Assembly (NCBI RefSeq): GCF_013149275.1
Contig: NZ_JABGNA010000004.1
Location: forward strand, 310,001-374,000
Origin: Mucilaginibacter sp. SG564
GTDB lineage: Bacteria; Bacteroidota; Bacteroidia; Sphingobacteriales; Sphingobacteriaceae
Direction: 5' to 3'
Length of the DNA stretch: 64,000 nt
In this document: piece after piece, positions 25,724 to 34,295 of the stretch
Layout: the number at the start of each line of letters is the position of its first letter
Numbering within the stretch: the first letter of the stretch is position 1
Notes under the pieces: generated by a model
Seen by the model: the letters and a program-made list of their open reading frames with translations, nothing else
What the model was told of the DNA's origin: nothing
The model's database searches: none
Made by a program: the position numbers and the translations under genes

Positions 25724-26611
25724 ATGGAAAAAAAAATCGGCTTTATCGGCCTTGGTAACATCGGCATGCCCATAGCCCAAAATCTTATCCAGTCGGGTTA
25801 TCACTTACAGGTTTATAATCGTACCCATTCAAAAACAGATGAGCTCGATCCTGACTACGTCACCAAATGCCAAACGCCTGCCGATGCATCCGAAGGTGCC
25901 CACATCGTGATCACCGTAGTTTCAGATGACGAAGTACTGAAAGAAATAACTTTGAGCACGCGGGGCATCCTGGAGAAGTTACCCGAGCATGCTCTCCATA
26001 TTTCCATGAGTACTGTCTCGCCCGAAACCTCAGAGCAGCTTGCCCAGCTTCATGAGGAGGCGGGCAGCCACTACCTGGCAGCTCCCGTTTTTGGCCGGAC
26101 TGAAGCAGCCGCTGCCCGCAAACTCTGGATCTGTGTATCGGGCGATCAGCATTCCAAGGATACGGCCAGGCCCGTACTGGATTGCCTTGGTCAGGGTGTG
26201 ATAGATTTCGGAGAATCTGCAGGCGGAGCAAACGTGGTAAAAATTGCGGGCAACTTTATGATCATGGCCTCGATGGAGATGATGGCAGAGGCATATACCC
26301 TTGCCGAGAAGAACGGACTAGACAGGGAGCAGGTGGCCAACTTTTTTGGATCGACGCTATTCAACGTTCCCATTTTTCAAAACTATGGCCGGGTCATCGC
26401 CAACAAGCAATATGAGCCGGTAGGTTTCAAGTCGAAATTAGGCTATAAGGACGCGCGTCTGGCATTTAAACTATCCCAGGCAAGCCAGACACCCATGCCG
26501 ATTGTAAACACCTTACACAGCCGCTTATTAAGCGCCATGGCAAAAGGCTGGAGCGAGACTGACTGGGCAGAGGCTGTTGGACGCGGCGTGAGCGAAGATG
26601 CGGGAGTGTGA
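25724..26611 (+). CDS. NAD(P)-dependent beta-hydroxyacid dehydrogenase
   Basis: The 295-residue protein begins with the Rossmann motif IGFIGLGNIGMPIAQNLI, has the substrate-binding APVFGRTEAAAARKL (about 121-135) and the catalytic lysine in NVVKIAGNF (about 171-176). This places it in the 3-hydroxyisobutyrate dehydrogenase/glyoxylate reductase (GLYR1-like) family. Its codon use is visibly GC-richer than the preceding 1 kb, and it sits at the edge of the AT-rich gap, which may mean acquisition. Substrate unknown. Confidence 0.88.
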   Translation: MEKKIGFIGLGNIGMPIAQNLIQSGYHLQVYNRTHSKTDELDPDYVTKCQTPADASEGAHIVITVVSDDEVLKEITLSTRGILEKLPEHALHISMSTVSPETSEQLAQLHEEAGSHYLAAPVFGRTEAAAARKLWICVSGDQHSKDTARPVLDCLGQGVIDFGESAGGANVVKIAGNFMIMASMEMMAEAYTLAEKNGLDREQVANFFGSTLFNVPIFQNYGRVIANKQYEPVGFKSKLGYKDARLAFKLSQASQTPMPIVNTLHSRLLSAMAKGWSETDWAEAVGRGVSEDAGV

Positions 26612-26645
26612 TTTTTTATTTCGGATTTGGATGTTCAAAATTCAA

Positions 26646-27452
26646 CTACACATCATAAAACACTTCATTATCTGCTTCCAGATGCTGCAGATCGGGCGTT
26701 TGCTCAAATATACCAAACACCGAGGCACCGCTCCCGCTCATGCTGGCGTATATAGCACCAGCTTCGTACAAGGCCGCTTTTACGCCCCGTATCTCAGCGT
26801 GGTTTTTGAAAATTGATAGCTCGAAATCATTTTTGATATATCTTTTCCATTCGGTGATGGGCTGCTCTGCAATCAGATCAAACAGTGATTCTTTTACCAG
26901 CGCAGGTTTTACCCCCCGGTAAGCTTCGGCGGTTGATATGTGAACATCCGGCATGACCAGGGCAATTTTATATTTGGACAGATCCAATTTAATCGATTCA
27001 AACTCGTCGCCCTTCTCAAAGGCGAACACCGGTTTATTCTCGATAAAGAAAGCACAGTCGGCGCCAAGCTTGCGGGCATATCCCGTCATTTCCTCCACAG
27101 ACAGCCCAAGTTCAAATTGCTGGTTCATCAGCCTGATAAAATAAGCGGCATCAGCCGAGCCTCCACCCAGACCAGCCCCTATCGGGATACTTTTATGCAG
27201 GTGGATACTCACCGGCGGTAGGTTGTGATCATTTTTCAAAAGATGATACCCCTTGATGCAAAGATTATCTTCGGCCCTGCCCGGGATATCCAAACCAGAG
27301 GATTCAAAGCTCAGTTGATCACTCTCTACAACTTCAAGCGCATCTTTGATGTTGATAGGATAAAAAATGGTTTCCAGATTATGATAGCCGTCGAGCCGGC
27401 GTTCGGTAATGTTAAGGCCAATGTTTATTTTTGCGTTGGGAAAAAGGATCAT
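26646..27452 (-). CDS. ispE: 4-diphosphocytidyl-2-C-methyl-D-erythritol kinase
   Basis: IspE phosphorylates CDP-methylerythritol in the MEP isoprenoid pathway. The GHMP-kinase start FPNAKINIGLNITERRLDGYHNLETIFYPI and ATP loop PIGAGLGGGSADAAY (about 88-102) are clear, and a C-terminal glycine motif MSGSGASVFGIF is present. ATG 27452 is chosen because the longer frame adds six residues (MLVFFS) not typical of the family. 268 residues, normal length. It is convergent with the dehydrogenase gene. Confidence 0.95.
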   Translation of the reverse strand: MILFPNAKINIGLNITERRLDGYHNLETIFYPINIKDALEVVESDQLSFESSGLDIPGRAEDNLCIKGYHLLKNDHNLPPVSIHLHKSIPIGAGLGGGSADAAYFIRLMNQQFELGLSVEEMTGYARKLGADCAFFIENKPVFAFEKGDEFESIKLDLSKYKIALVMPDVHISTAEAYRGVKPALVKESLFDLIAEQPITEWKRYIKNDFELSIFKNHAEIRGVKAALYEAGAIYASMSGSGASVFGIFEQTPDLQHLEADNEVFYDV

Positions 27453-27535
27453 AGAAAAAAAGACTAACACCGCGTGTATTTTTGCACATCGATTAGGATG
27501 TCAAAATTAGATTATTTTTCTTTGCCTTTTAAAAT

Positions 27536-27632
27536 TGTTCATTAGTTCACTGGTTCATGAGTTGATTAAGTTCTTCTAACTTAATCAACCCAATCCAACC
27601 ACTCACCTAATCAACAAGTAACTTAATCAACC
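27536..27632. repeat. Composite intergenic repeat, TTCATTAGTTCAC plus AATCAACC words
   Basis: Starts with GTTCATTAGTTCACTGGTTC, then GTTGATTAAGTTCTTCTAAC and the complementary TTAATCAACC, CAACCACTCACCTAATCAAC and ACTTAATCAACC. Two word families meet here, immediately before thyA. Confidence 0.75.
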
Positions 27633-27639
27633 TACAAAA

Positions 27640-28461
27640 ATGAAACAGTATCTCGATTTGATGAGCCATGTGATGGAAACCGGAGCGCAGAAGCATGACA
27701 GGACAGGAACCGGTACGGTAAGTGTGTTTGGCTACCAGATGCGTTTCAACCTTAAGGATGGTTTCCCGATGGTGACCACCAAAAAACTGCACCTCAAATC
27801 TATCATCCATGAACTGATCTGGTTTTTGAGCGGTGATACCAATATCAGCTACCTTAAACAAAACGGCGTACGCATCTGGGATGAGTGGGCCGACGCCGAA
27901 GGCAATCTCGGACCGGTGTACGGATACCAATGGCGTTCGTGGCCAAAGCCCGACGGCAGTCATATCGACCAGATAACCCAGGTGGTAAACCAAATTAAAA
28001 ACAATCCCGATTCGCGCCGTATGATCGTATCGGCATGGAACGTGGCCGACGTTAATCAGATGGCCTTACCGCCTTGTCATAGTTTGTTTCAGTTTTACGT
28101 GGAGCCCCCCAACCAGGACAAGGGCGAAACAAAAGGCAAACTTTCATGCCAATTGTATCAGCGCAGTGCCGATATATTTTTGGGGGTACCATTTAACATC
28201 GCATCCTATGCATTGCTCACGATGATGATGGCACAGGTTTGCGATCTGGATTATGGCGACTTCATTCATACCTTTGGCGATGCTCACCTGTACAACAACC
28301 ACATGGATCAGGCCCGCCTGCAGTTGAGCCGTGAACCTCGTCCCCTACCAACCATGAAGATCAATCCTGAAGTGAAAGACATCTTCGCCTTTAAGTTTGA
28401 AGATTTCGCTTTAGAGAATTATGATCCGTGGCCGCACATCAAGGCTGAGGTGGCAGTGTAG
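27640..28461 (+). CDS. thyA: Thymidylate synthase
   Basis: ThyA methylates dUMP to dTMP using methylenetetrahydrofolate, giving dihydrofolate that FolA regenerates. The 273 residues include the catalytic cysteine in [12 protein letters not shown] (about C146), the phosphate-binding [25 protein letters not shown] and the family end. folA lies downstream at 29120, but a toxin-antitoxin pair separates them. The region just 5' holds two repeat families. Confidence 0.97.
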   Translation: MKQYLDLMSHVMETGAQKHDRTGTGTVSVFGYQMRFNLKDGFPMVTTKKLHLKSIIHELIWFLSGDTNISYLKQNGVRIWDEWADAEGNLGPVYGYQWRSWPKPDGSHIDQITQVVNQIKNNPDSRRMIVSAWNVADVNQMALPPCHSLFQFYVEPPNQDKGETKGKLSCQLYQRSADIFLGVPFNIASYALLTMMMAQVCDLDYGDFIHTFGDAHLYNNHMDQARLQLSREPRPLPTMKINPEVKDIFAFKFEDFALENYDPWPHIKAEVAV

Positions 28462-28474
28462 ATTAGGGCACTGC

Positions 28475-28504
28475 TTGCCGTTACTTTAAAAATTTGTAAA
28501 TTTG
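28475..28504 (+). promoter_or_regulatory. Promoter of the toxin-antitoxin pair
   Basis: TTG (28475-28477), 19-bp spacer, then a perfect TAAATTTG (28497-28504). The antitoxin ATG is at 28508, so the transcript would start at or within the ATG and be leaderless or nearly so. Confidence 0.7.
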
Positions 28505-28507
28505 ACT

Positions 28508-28696
28508 ATGACTTCGGTTCAAATAAAAAACGAGATACAAAAGGTACTTGACCAGGTACCTGAAACTGTATTGCAGGATATTTTAGATTTTGTAAAAGAA
28601 TTACAAACACAATCACCCGAACAAATCAAGCTTGCTAATAATTTAAGAAAAATCCTTTCTGAAGATAAAGGCTTATTGCAAAGACTTGCTCAATGA
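28508..28696 (+). CDS. Putative antitoxin of a Doc-type pair (DUF2281-like)
   Basis: A 62-residue, mostly helical protein (VQIKNEIQKVLDQVPETVLQDILDFVKELQ, LANNLRKILSEDKGLLQRLAQ). It resembles small DUF2281-type antitoxin proteins rather than Phd. Its stop overlaps the toxin start by 4 bp, as is usual in toxin-antitoxin operons. A perfect promoter sits directly upstream. ATG 28508 is preferred; a TTG six bases earlier is part of the -7 box. Confidence 0.65.
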   Translation: MTSVQIKNEIQKVLDQVPETVLQDILDFVKELQTQSPEQIKLANNLRKILSEDKGLLQRLAQ

Positions 28697-29073
28697 TCGA
28701 CATTCAAACAACCCTTTTAATCCACAATATTTTAATTGAAAAGTTTGGAGGCGTTAAAGGAATAAGAGACCAGGGGGGATTAGAGGCTGCTATAGCTCGC
28801 CCCAATGCAACCTTTGACGGACAGGATCTGTACCCGGAAGCCATCGACAAAGCTGCTGCTATTTTTGAAAGCATTATCATCAATCATCCTTTTCTTGATG
28901 GCAACAAAAGAACTGCTTATGCTTTACTCAGGCTAACACTTCTTGAATTTGAAATTGATCTCACTGCCACTGAAGATGAAAAGTATGATATGACAATATC
29001 AGCAAGTAAAGGAGAATTAAATTTCGACGGTATAAAATTATGGCTGACTGAAAAAGTTAAGAAAATAAATTAA
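28693..29073 (+). CDS. Doc/Fic-family toxin (death-on-curing type)
   Basis: The 126-residue protein carries HPFLDGNKRTAYALL (H65 to R73), matching the Fic/Doc catalytic loop HxFx(D/N)GNKR; Doc proteins phosphorylate EF-Tu in the known case. The N-terminal IHNILIEKFGGVKGIRDQGGLEAAIARP is typical of the death-on-curing family. It overlaps the antitoxin by 4 bp and is followed by folA after 46 bp that contain a repeat. Target not known for this branch. Confidence 0.9.
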   Translation: MIDIQTTLLIHNILIEKFGGVKGIRDQGGLEAAIARPNATFDGQDLYPEAIDKAAAIFESIIINHPFLDGNKRTAYALLRLTLLEFEIDLTATEDEKYDMTISASKGELNFDGIKLWLTEKVKKIN

Positions 29074-29083
29074 GCTGCCAAGG

Positions 29084-29122
29084 CTAATGAACTACTGAAC
29101 TAATAACACTAATGAACCAATG
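29084..29122. repeat. TTCATTAGTTC-family words before folA
   Basis: CTAATGAACTACTGAACTAA followed by CACTAATGAACCAATGA. The folA ATG lies at the very end of the last word. Same family as 10735-10839. Confidence 0.7.
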
Positions 29123-29602
29123 ACTACATCCATCATAGTTGCCACAGCCAAAAACCACGCTATAGGCAAAGACAATAAATTACTTTGGTATTTGCCCAAC
29201 GATCTGAAACATTTTAAAGATGTCACCACCGGGCATACCGTGATCATGGGGCGTAAAACCTATGAGTCTGTTGGCAAGCCATTACCCAAACGCCGTAACA
29301 TAGTAGTAACCCAGCAGTCCATCACTATTGAAGGCTGTGAAGTTGCAGGCTCTATAGAAGATGCCCTGGAGCTTTGCGCCGGCGAGGATGAGGTATTTAT
29401 TGTTGGTGGCGCCCAAATTTACCGGCAAGCTATTCCGCTTACCGATCGTATCTATTTAACCGTGATCGATCAGGATTTTGATGGGGATACTTTTTTCCCG
29501 GAGCTGGATCCGCAGGAATGGAAAGAGACAGAACGGGAAAACTTTGAGCCCGACGAAAAAAACAAGTACAGCTACTCCTTCATCACGCTGGAACGCGGCT
29601 AA
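29120..29602 (+). CDS. folA: Dihydrofolate reductase
   Basis: FolA reduces dihydrofolate to tetrahydrofolate, closing the ThyA cycle. The 160 residues show SIIVATAKNHAIGKDNKLLWYLPNDLKHF, VIMGRKTYESVGKPLPKRRNIVVT, and VFIVGGAQIYRQAI. The catalytic acid lies in the LPNDLKHF segment. The gene starts within a repeat word, 46 bp after the toxin gene. Expression may come from thyA read-through, the toxin promoter, or an unseen promoter. Confidence 0.96.
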   Translation: MTTSIIVATAKNHAIGKDNKLLWYLPNDLKHFKDVTTGHTVIMGRKTYESVGKPLPKRRNIVVTQQSITIEGCEVAGSIEDALELCAGEDEVFIVGGAQIYRQAIPLTDRIYLTVIDQDFDGDTFFPELDPQEWKETERENFEPDEKNKYSYSFITLERG

Positions 29603-29657
29603 CATTTTTTGTCATCAAATTGTTTTAATTTAAAATTTCATGCTTGCGAAATTTTAT

Positions 29658-29665
29658 TAGATTTG
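29658..29665 (+). promoter_or_regulatory. -7 promoter box of secDF
   Basis: Perfect TAGATTTG 52 bp before the secDF ATG. No well-spaced -33 element is obvious. Confidence 0.4.
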
Positions 29666-29717
29666 CCGTCTTATTTAAAAAAAGCTTATAAACTAATTAA
29701 TTACATATTATAATTCG

Positions 29718-32711
29718 ATGCAAGGTAAAGGGGTTATTAAATTTTTCGCCATTCTGCTGGCTGTAGTATGCTTATACCAGCTATCTTTCACGTGGGTGGC
29801 GCGCAAAGTTCAAAGTGATGCCAAGGTATATTCAAAGGGTGACCCTGCGAGAGAAACAGCGTATCTGGATTCTATGTCAACACAACCGGTATATCCGGTG
29901 TTTAAACACAATTATCAATACGTACTGCAAAGAGAACTTGCATTGGGCCTTGACCTTAAAGGCGGGATGAACGTTACCATGCAAATTTCGCTCGATGAGT
30001 TGGTGAAGAAAATTGCCAACAACAATCCTGATGTTGCGTTTAATCAAGCTTTGGCTAATGCCGACAAATTACAGGCGAACGCCCAAACCACTCAAAAGGA
30101 TTTCATCACACTTTTTGTTAGTGAGTACGAGAAACTAAATCCGAACGGTAAGCTGGCCGCTATCTTTTCAACAAAGGATAACCAAGATCATTTAAAGTTT
30201 AACGCATCAAACAGCGAGGTTACAGCTTATTTGAAAGATCAGGCTAATACAGCGGTAAAACAATCATACACGGTTTTAAATACCCGTATCAACCAGTTTG
30301 GTGTTACACAACCTAACATTCAGCTTGAGCAAAGCTCAAACCGTATCTTGGTTGAGTTACCAGGTGTAAAAGAGCCGGAGCGTGTTCGTAAATTGTTACA
30401 AGGTTCTGCTAAGTTGGAATTCTATGAAACTTATGACAACACCGAAGCTTATCAATACCTGATCAATATTGACAACTTACTGGCTGCAAAAAACAAAACA
30501 GCTAAAGCTGATTCATCAAAAGCTAAAGCTACCGCAACAACAGCTGCTGCTAAAACTGATACCGCTGCCAAAGCAGGTTCGTTATTGAGCAAGGTTCAAA
30601 AAAATGCCGCTAAAGATACGTCCGCAGCAGCATTGGCTAATAAAACACAATTTACGGCGTTACACCCACTATTTTCTGTGTTATCTCCAAACATTGGCCA
30701 GGATGCCAGCGGTCAGCAGCAATTAGGTCAGGGTCCTGTTGTTGGTTATTCACCACAAAGAGATACCGCCAAAGTTAACGCTTACCTCCATAGCACCGAT
30801 GTACAAGCGGTAATACCACGCAACCTGAAATTTCTTTGGGAGGTAAAGCCATTAAAAAATAACAAGGACAAAGCATTTGCTCTATACGCCATCAAATTAA
30901 CAGGCGCCGACAATGGCCCGGTATTATCAGGCGACGTGATCACTGACGCCCGTGCCGATAACGATCCAAAAGGGAATCCAGAGGTTGTGATGATCATGAA
31001 CTCAGAGGGTGCCCAGAAATGGCGTACTGTTACAGCCGAGGCATCGTCAGGTACCAACAAAAAAGCGGTAGCCATTGTATTGGATGATAACGTATACTCT
31101 GCTCCAAACGTACAGAACGAGATCTCTGGTGGTGTATCTTCTATCTCTGGAAACTTTACTATTGAGGATACCAAGGATTTGGCCAACGTTTTAAAAGCTG
31201 GTCGTTTACCTGCTCCTGCGCATATCATATCAGAATCGGTAGTAGGTCCGTCATTAGGTCAGGAAGCTATCAATGCCGGTGTTACTTCAAGTATATTAGG
31301 CTTGGTTGTTGTATTGATATTTATGATTGCTTATTACAATCGTGCAGGTACTGTAGCGGTAGTAGCGGTTGTCATCAACATATTTTTCCTGATGGGCGTA
31401 TTAACCAGCTTAGGCGCGGTATTAACCTTGCCTGGTATTGCCGGTATCGTGCTCACATTGGGTATTGCGGTTGATGCCAACGTACTGGTTTATGAACGCG
31501 TTCGTGAAGAACTGGGCTTAGGCAAATCATTAAGAATAGCTGTAGCTGATGGTTTCAAACACGCTTTACCATCTATCCTCGATTCACAGATCAGTACATT
31601 CTTAACCGGTGTAATCCTGTTTATCTTTGGTTCGGGCCCAATCCAGGGTTTCGCTACCACATTGATGATCGGTATCATTACCTCATTGTTCTGTTCACTA
31701 CTGATCTCAAGGGTTATATTTGAGTGGATGCTTGACAAAGGATGGGATATCAAATTCTCAAACCCATGGAGCTCACATACCTTCAAAAACGCAAATTTTA
31801 AATTCGTTAAAAACCGTTTCAAGTTTTACGCTTTTTCGGGCATATTCATATTAGCAGGTTTAATATCCATCTTTACACGCGGATTTAGCTACGGTGTGGA
31901 TTTTGAGGGTGGCCGTAATTATATTGTTACCTTCCCTAACAAAGCTGTTACAACAGAAGCTATTCATGATGCCGTTGACGCTACATTGGGTCGTAGTACT
32001 GAGGTTAAAACATTTGGTGCCGATAAAATGAGCATCACTACCAACTTATTGATCCGGGATAACAATGCAGCTACCGACGCTAAAGTAAGGAATACATTGA
32101 TCCAGGCTTTGGGTTCAAAAGAAGCCACCCGTATAACCGATAAAGATATCGTTGGTTTCTCAAAAGTAAGTGCCACTGTTGCCGATGAATTAAAAACATC
32201 AGCTATCTATACCGTATTGTTCGCCATATTTGTGATCTCGGCTTACATCCTGATCCGTTTCCGCAAATGGCAGTTCAGCTTAGGTGCGATGGTGGCTACA
32301 GCTCACGATGCCTTGCTGGTACTATCATTCTTCTCTTTATTCAGAGGATTACTTCCATTCTCCCTGGATATTGACCAGGCATTCATCGCAGCTATACTAA
32401 CAGTTATCGGCTACTCTATTAACGATACGGTGGTAGTATTTGACAGGATCCGCGAGTTCCTGGAACTTCACCATGCCAAAACTGATGATCCTGAAGAAGT
32501 AATCAACCAGGCTATCAACAGTACGCTAAGCCGTACCATCATTACCGCTTTAACTGTGGTATTCGTATTGATCGTGTTGTTCATATTTGGTGGCGATGTG
32601 ATCAAAGGATTCTCATTCGCGTTATTGATCGGTGTGATCTTCGGAACATACTCATCTATCTGCGTAGCCACACCGGTTATAGTTGACTTTGGTAAAAAAG
32701 ATCTGAGATAA
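29718..32711 (+). CDS. secDF: Fused protein-export membrane protein SecDF
   Basis: SecDF uses the proton gradient to pull proteins across the SecYEG channel. The 997-residue protein is the fused form: SecD half with signature LALGLDLKGGMNVTMQI (about 73-90), periplasmic P1 domain, an Ala/Lys/Thr-rich low-complexity insert (about 250-300), and six helices ending near 685; SecF half with GVDFEGGRNYIVTF (about 720-733) and its own helices including YSINDTVVVFDRIRE. An intrinsic terminator follows at 32734-32766. Confidence 0.97.
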   Translation: MQGKGVIKFFAILLAVVCLYQLSFTWVARKVQSDAKVYSKGDPARETAYLDSMSTQPVYPVFKHNYQYVLQRELALGLDLKGGMNVTMQISLDELVKKIANNNPDVAFNQALANADKLQANAQTTQKDFITLFVSEYEKLNPNGKLAAIFSTKDNQDHLKFNASNSEVTAYLKDQANTAVKQSYTVLNTRINQFGVTQPNIQLEQSSNRILVELPGVKEPERVRKLLQGSAKLEFYETYDNTEAYQYLINIDNLLAAKNKTAKADSSKAKATATTAAAKTDTAAKAGSLLSKVQKNAAKDTSAAALANKTQFTALHPLFSVLSPNIGQDASGQQQLGQGPVVGYSPQRDTAKVNAYLHSTDVQAVIPRNLKFLWEVKPLKNNKDKAFALYAIKLTGADNGPVLSGDVITDARADNDPKGNPEVVMIMNSEGAQKWRTVTAEASSGTNKKAVAIVLDDNVYSAPNVQNEISGGVSSISGNFTIEDTKDLANVLKAGRLPAPAHIISESVVGPSLGQEAINAGVTSSILGLVVVLIFMIAYYNRAGTVAVVAVVINIFFLMGVLTSLGAVLTLPGIAGIVLTLGIAVDANVLVYERVREELGLGKSLRIAVADGFKHALPSILDSQISTFLTGVILFIFGSGPIQGFATTLMIGIITSLFCSLLISRVIFEWMLDKGWDIKFSNPWSSHTFKNANFKFVKNRFKFYAFSGIFILAGLISIFTRGFSYGVDFEGGRNYIVTFPNKAVTTEAIHDAVDATLGRSTEVKTFGADKMSITTNLLIRDNNAATDAKVRNTLIQALGSKEATRITDKDIVGFSKVSATVADELKTSAIYTVLFAIFVISAYILIRFRKWQFSLGAMVATAHDALLVLSFFSLFRGLLPFSLDIDQAFIAAILTVIGYSINDTVVVFDRIREFLELHHAKTDDPEEVINQAINSTLSRTIITALTVVFVLIVLFIFGGDVIKGFSFALLIGVIFGTYSSICVATPVIVDFGKKDLR

Positions 32712-32733
32712 TAAACTCTATAAATTTATTTGC

Positions 32734-32766
32734 AAGGCCCCAAAGAACTTTTGGGGCCTTTTTTGT
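32734..32766 (+). terminator. Rho-independent terminator of secDF
   Basis: Stem AAGGCCCCAAA...TTTGGGGCCTT followed by a T-run, 23 bp after the secDF stop. Confidence 0.9.
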
Positions 32767-32778
32767 TATATAAAAAAC

Positions 32779-32864
32779 ACCTCACCCAAACCCTCTCCAA
32801 AGGGAGAGGGTTTTAAAATAATATTTTTAAAACCCTCCTCCATCGGGGGAGATTTAAAGGAGGT
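32779..32864. repeat. Palindromic CCCTCTCC/GGAGAGGG repeat
   Basis: CACCCAAACCCTCTCC, AAAGGGAGAGGG, then AAAACCCTCCTCCATCGG and GGGAGATTTAAAGGAGG. Two nested hairpins in the secDF-ndh gap, typical of dispersed repeats in this phylum. Confidence 0.65.
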
Positions 32865-32879
32865 TAAAACACCCGTGCT

Positions 32880-34193
32880 ATGAACTTAACAGACAGCTCA
32901 AAATTTCCACTGGTAGTTATTGTAGGCGGGGGCTTTGGCGGGCTCCAGGTAGCCAAACATCTCAAGGATAAGCCCGTTGAGGTCTTAATGCTCGATAAAC
33001 ATAATTACCACACTTTTCAGCCGCTTTTATACCAGGTGGCCACAGGTAGTCTTGAATCGGAATCCATCGCTTTTTCATTACGTAAGAACTTTGCCAGCCA
33101 AAAAAACTTTAGGTTCAGGATTGCCGAGGTAACCAAGGTAAATGCGGAAAAGAACACCATTGATACCACTATTGGCCAAATAGTCTATGATTACCTGGTG
33201 ATAGCCACAGGATCAACCACCAACTTTTTCGGAAATAAGGATATTGAAAAGTTTTCGATGCCCATGAAATCAGTTCCTGAGGCGCTTAACCTGCGATATG
33301 CCATTCTGCAAAATATTGAGGAAGCCTTACTAAAACCCACCAAAGAAGAACGCGACCCTTATCTCACCTTTGTTCTGGTAGGTGCCGGTCCAACCGGTGT
33401 GGAACTATCCGGAGCACTGGCCGAATTACGCAACCATATCCTGGCCAAAGATTATCCCGAACTCAAAAAAGAGGATATGAAAGTGTACCTGGTTGATTTT
33501 CTGCCCAAAGTACTCGGGCCTTTTTCTGAGGAAGCCTCTGCCGCCACCAAAGAGTTTTTGACCAAAATGGGCGTGGAAGTACTTTTAGGTGTAAAAGTAG
33601 ATAGCTACGATGGCGAGGAAATCAAATTTGAAGGCGGTAAAACTATCCGCACCAAAACCGTGATCTGGAGTGCCGGCGTTATGGGTGTTGTCCCTGAAGG
33701 TATCGACCCTAATTTTATTGAGCGTGGCAACCGGATCAGGACGGATAGCGTTTGTCGTGTAATAGAAACCCAGAACATATTTGCCATCGGCGATGTAGCC
33801 GCCATGATAACTGACGAAACTCCTAAAGGACATCCTGGTGTGGCGCAGGTGGCCATACAAATGGGCCAACATGTAGCCAAAACCATCGCACAGCTGATCA
33901 ACCATGAACCAACGGTACCCTTTAAATATTTCGACAAAGGCTCATTAGCTACTATCGGTCGGAACAAAGCCGTGGCCGATCTGGGTAAAATAAAATTTCA
34001 GGGATTTTTTGCCTGGCTGGTATGGCTGTTCGTCCATCTGATATCGCTTTTAGGCGGCCGCAACAAGGTTATCGTATTTATTAACTGGGTATCCAGCTAT
34101 ATCACTTATAACGGTGGTACAAGGCTCATAATCCGCAAGTTTGAACGCGAGGGTCTTACCGAAGATGAACATTTACCCAATACAGTTGATTGA
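32880..34193 (+). CDS. ndh: Type II NADH dehydrogenase (NDH-2)
   Basis: A single-subunit FAD enzyme passing electrons from NADH to the quinone pool at the inner membrane without pumping protons. The 437 residues have the FAD loop VVIVGGGFGGLQVAKHL (about 11-27), YHTFQPLLYQVATG (quinone/active site), the NADH loop VLVGAGPTGVELSGALAEL (about 163-181), IFAIGDVAAM and a C-terminal hydrophobic segment FFAWLVWLFVHLISLLGG that attaches it to the membrane. Confidence 0.93.
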   Translation: MNLTDSSKFPLVVIVGGGFGGLQVAKHLKDKPVEVLMLDKHNYHTFQPLLYQVATGSLESESIAFSLRKNFASQKNFRFRIAEVTKVNAEKNTIDTTIGQIVYDYLVIATGSTTNFFGNKDIEKFSMPMKSVPEALNLRYAILQNIEEALLKPTKEERDPYLTFVLVGAGPTGVELSGALAELRNHILAKDYPELKKEDMKVYLVDFLPKVLGPFSEEASAATKEFLTKMGVEVLLGVKVDSYDGEEIKFEGGKTIRTKTVIWSAGVMGVVPEGIDPNFIERGNRIRTDSVCRVIETQNIFAIGDVAAMITDETPKGHPGVAQVAIQMGQHVAKTIAQLINHEPTVPFKYFDKGSLATIGRNKAVADLGKIKFQGFFAWLVWLFVHLISLLGGRNKVIVFINWVSSYITYNGGTRLIIRKFEREGLTEDEHLPNTVD

Positions 34194-34198
34194 TTTAT

Positions 34199-34288
34199 TA
34201 AGTCTTAAGCCGAAAGTCAAAAGTCTTTAAGTAGTCCCAAAGTTTCAGACTTAAAAGCTAACTTTGGACTATAGACCTCAGACTTAGC
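34199..34288. repeat. Inverted repeat of AGTCTTAAG/GACTTTGG words
   Basis: Left: AGTCTTAAGCCGAAAGTC and AAAAGTCTTTAAG. Right: CCAAAGTTTCAGACTTAAA and ACTTTGGACTATAGACC, CAGACTTAG. Short repeated words, imperfect hairpin, between ndh and the lyase gene. Confidence 0.65.
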
Positions 34289-34295
34289 ATTTGAA

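Noticed and set aside
30470..30640. Possible frameshift or linker corruption in SecDF
   Set aside because: The Ala/Lys/Thr-rich stretch is in frame and such low-complexity inserts are tolerated between SecD sub-domains.
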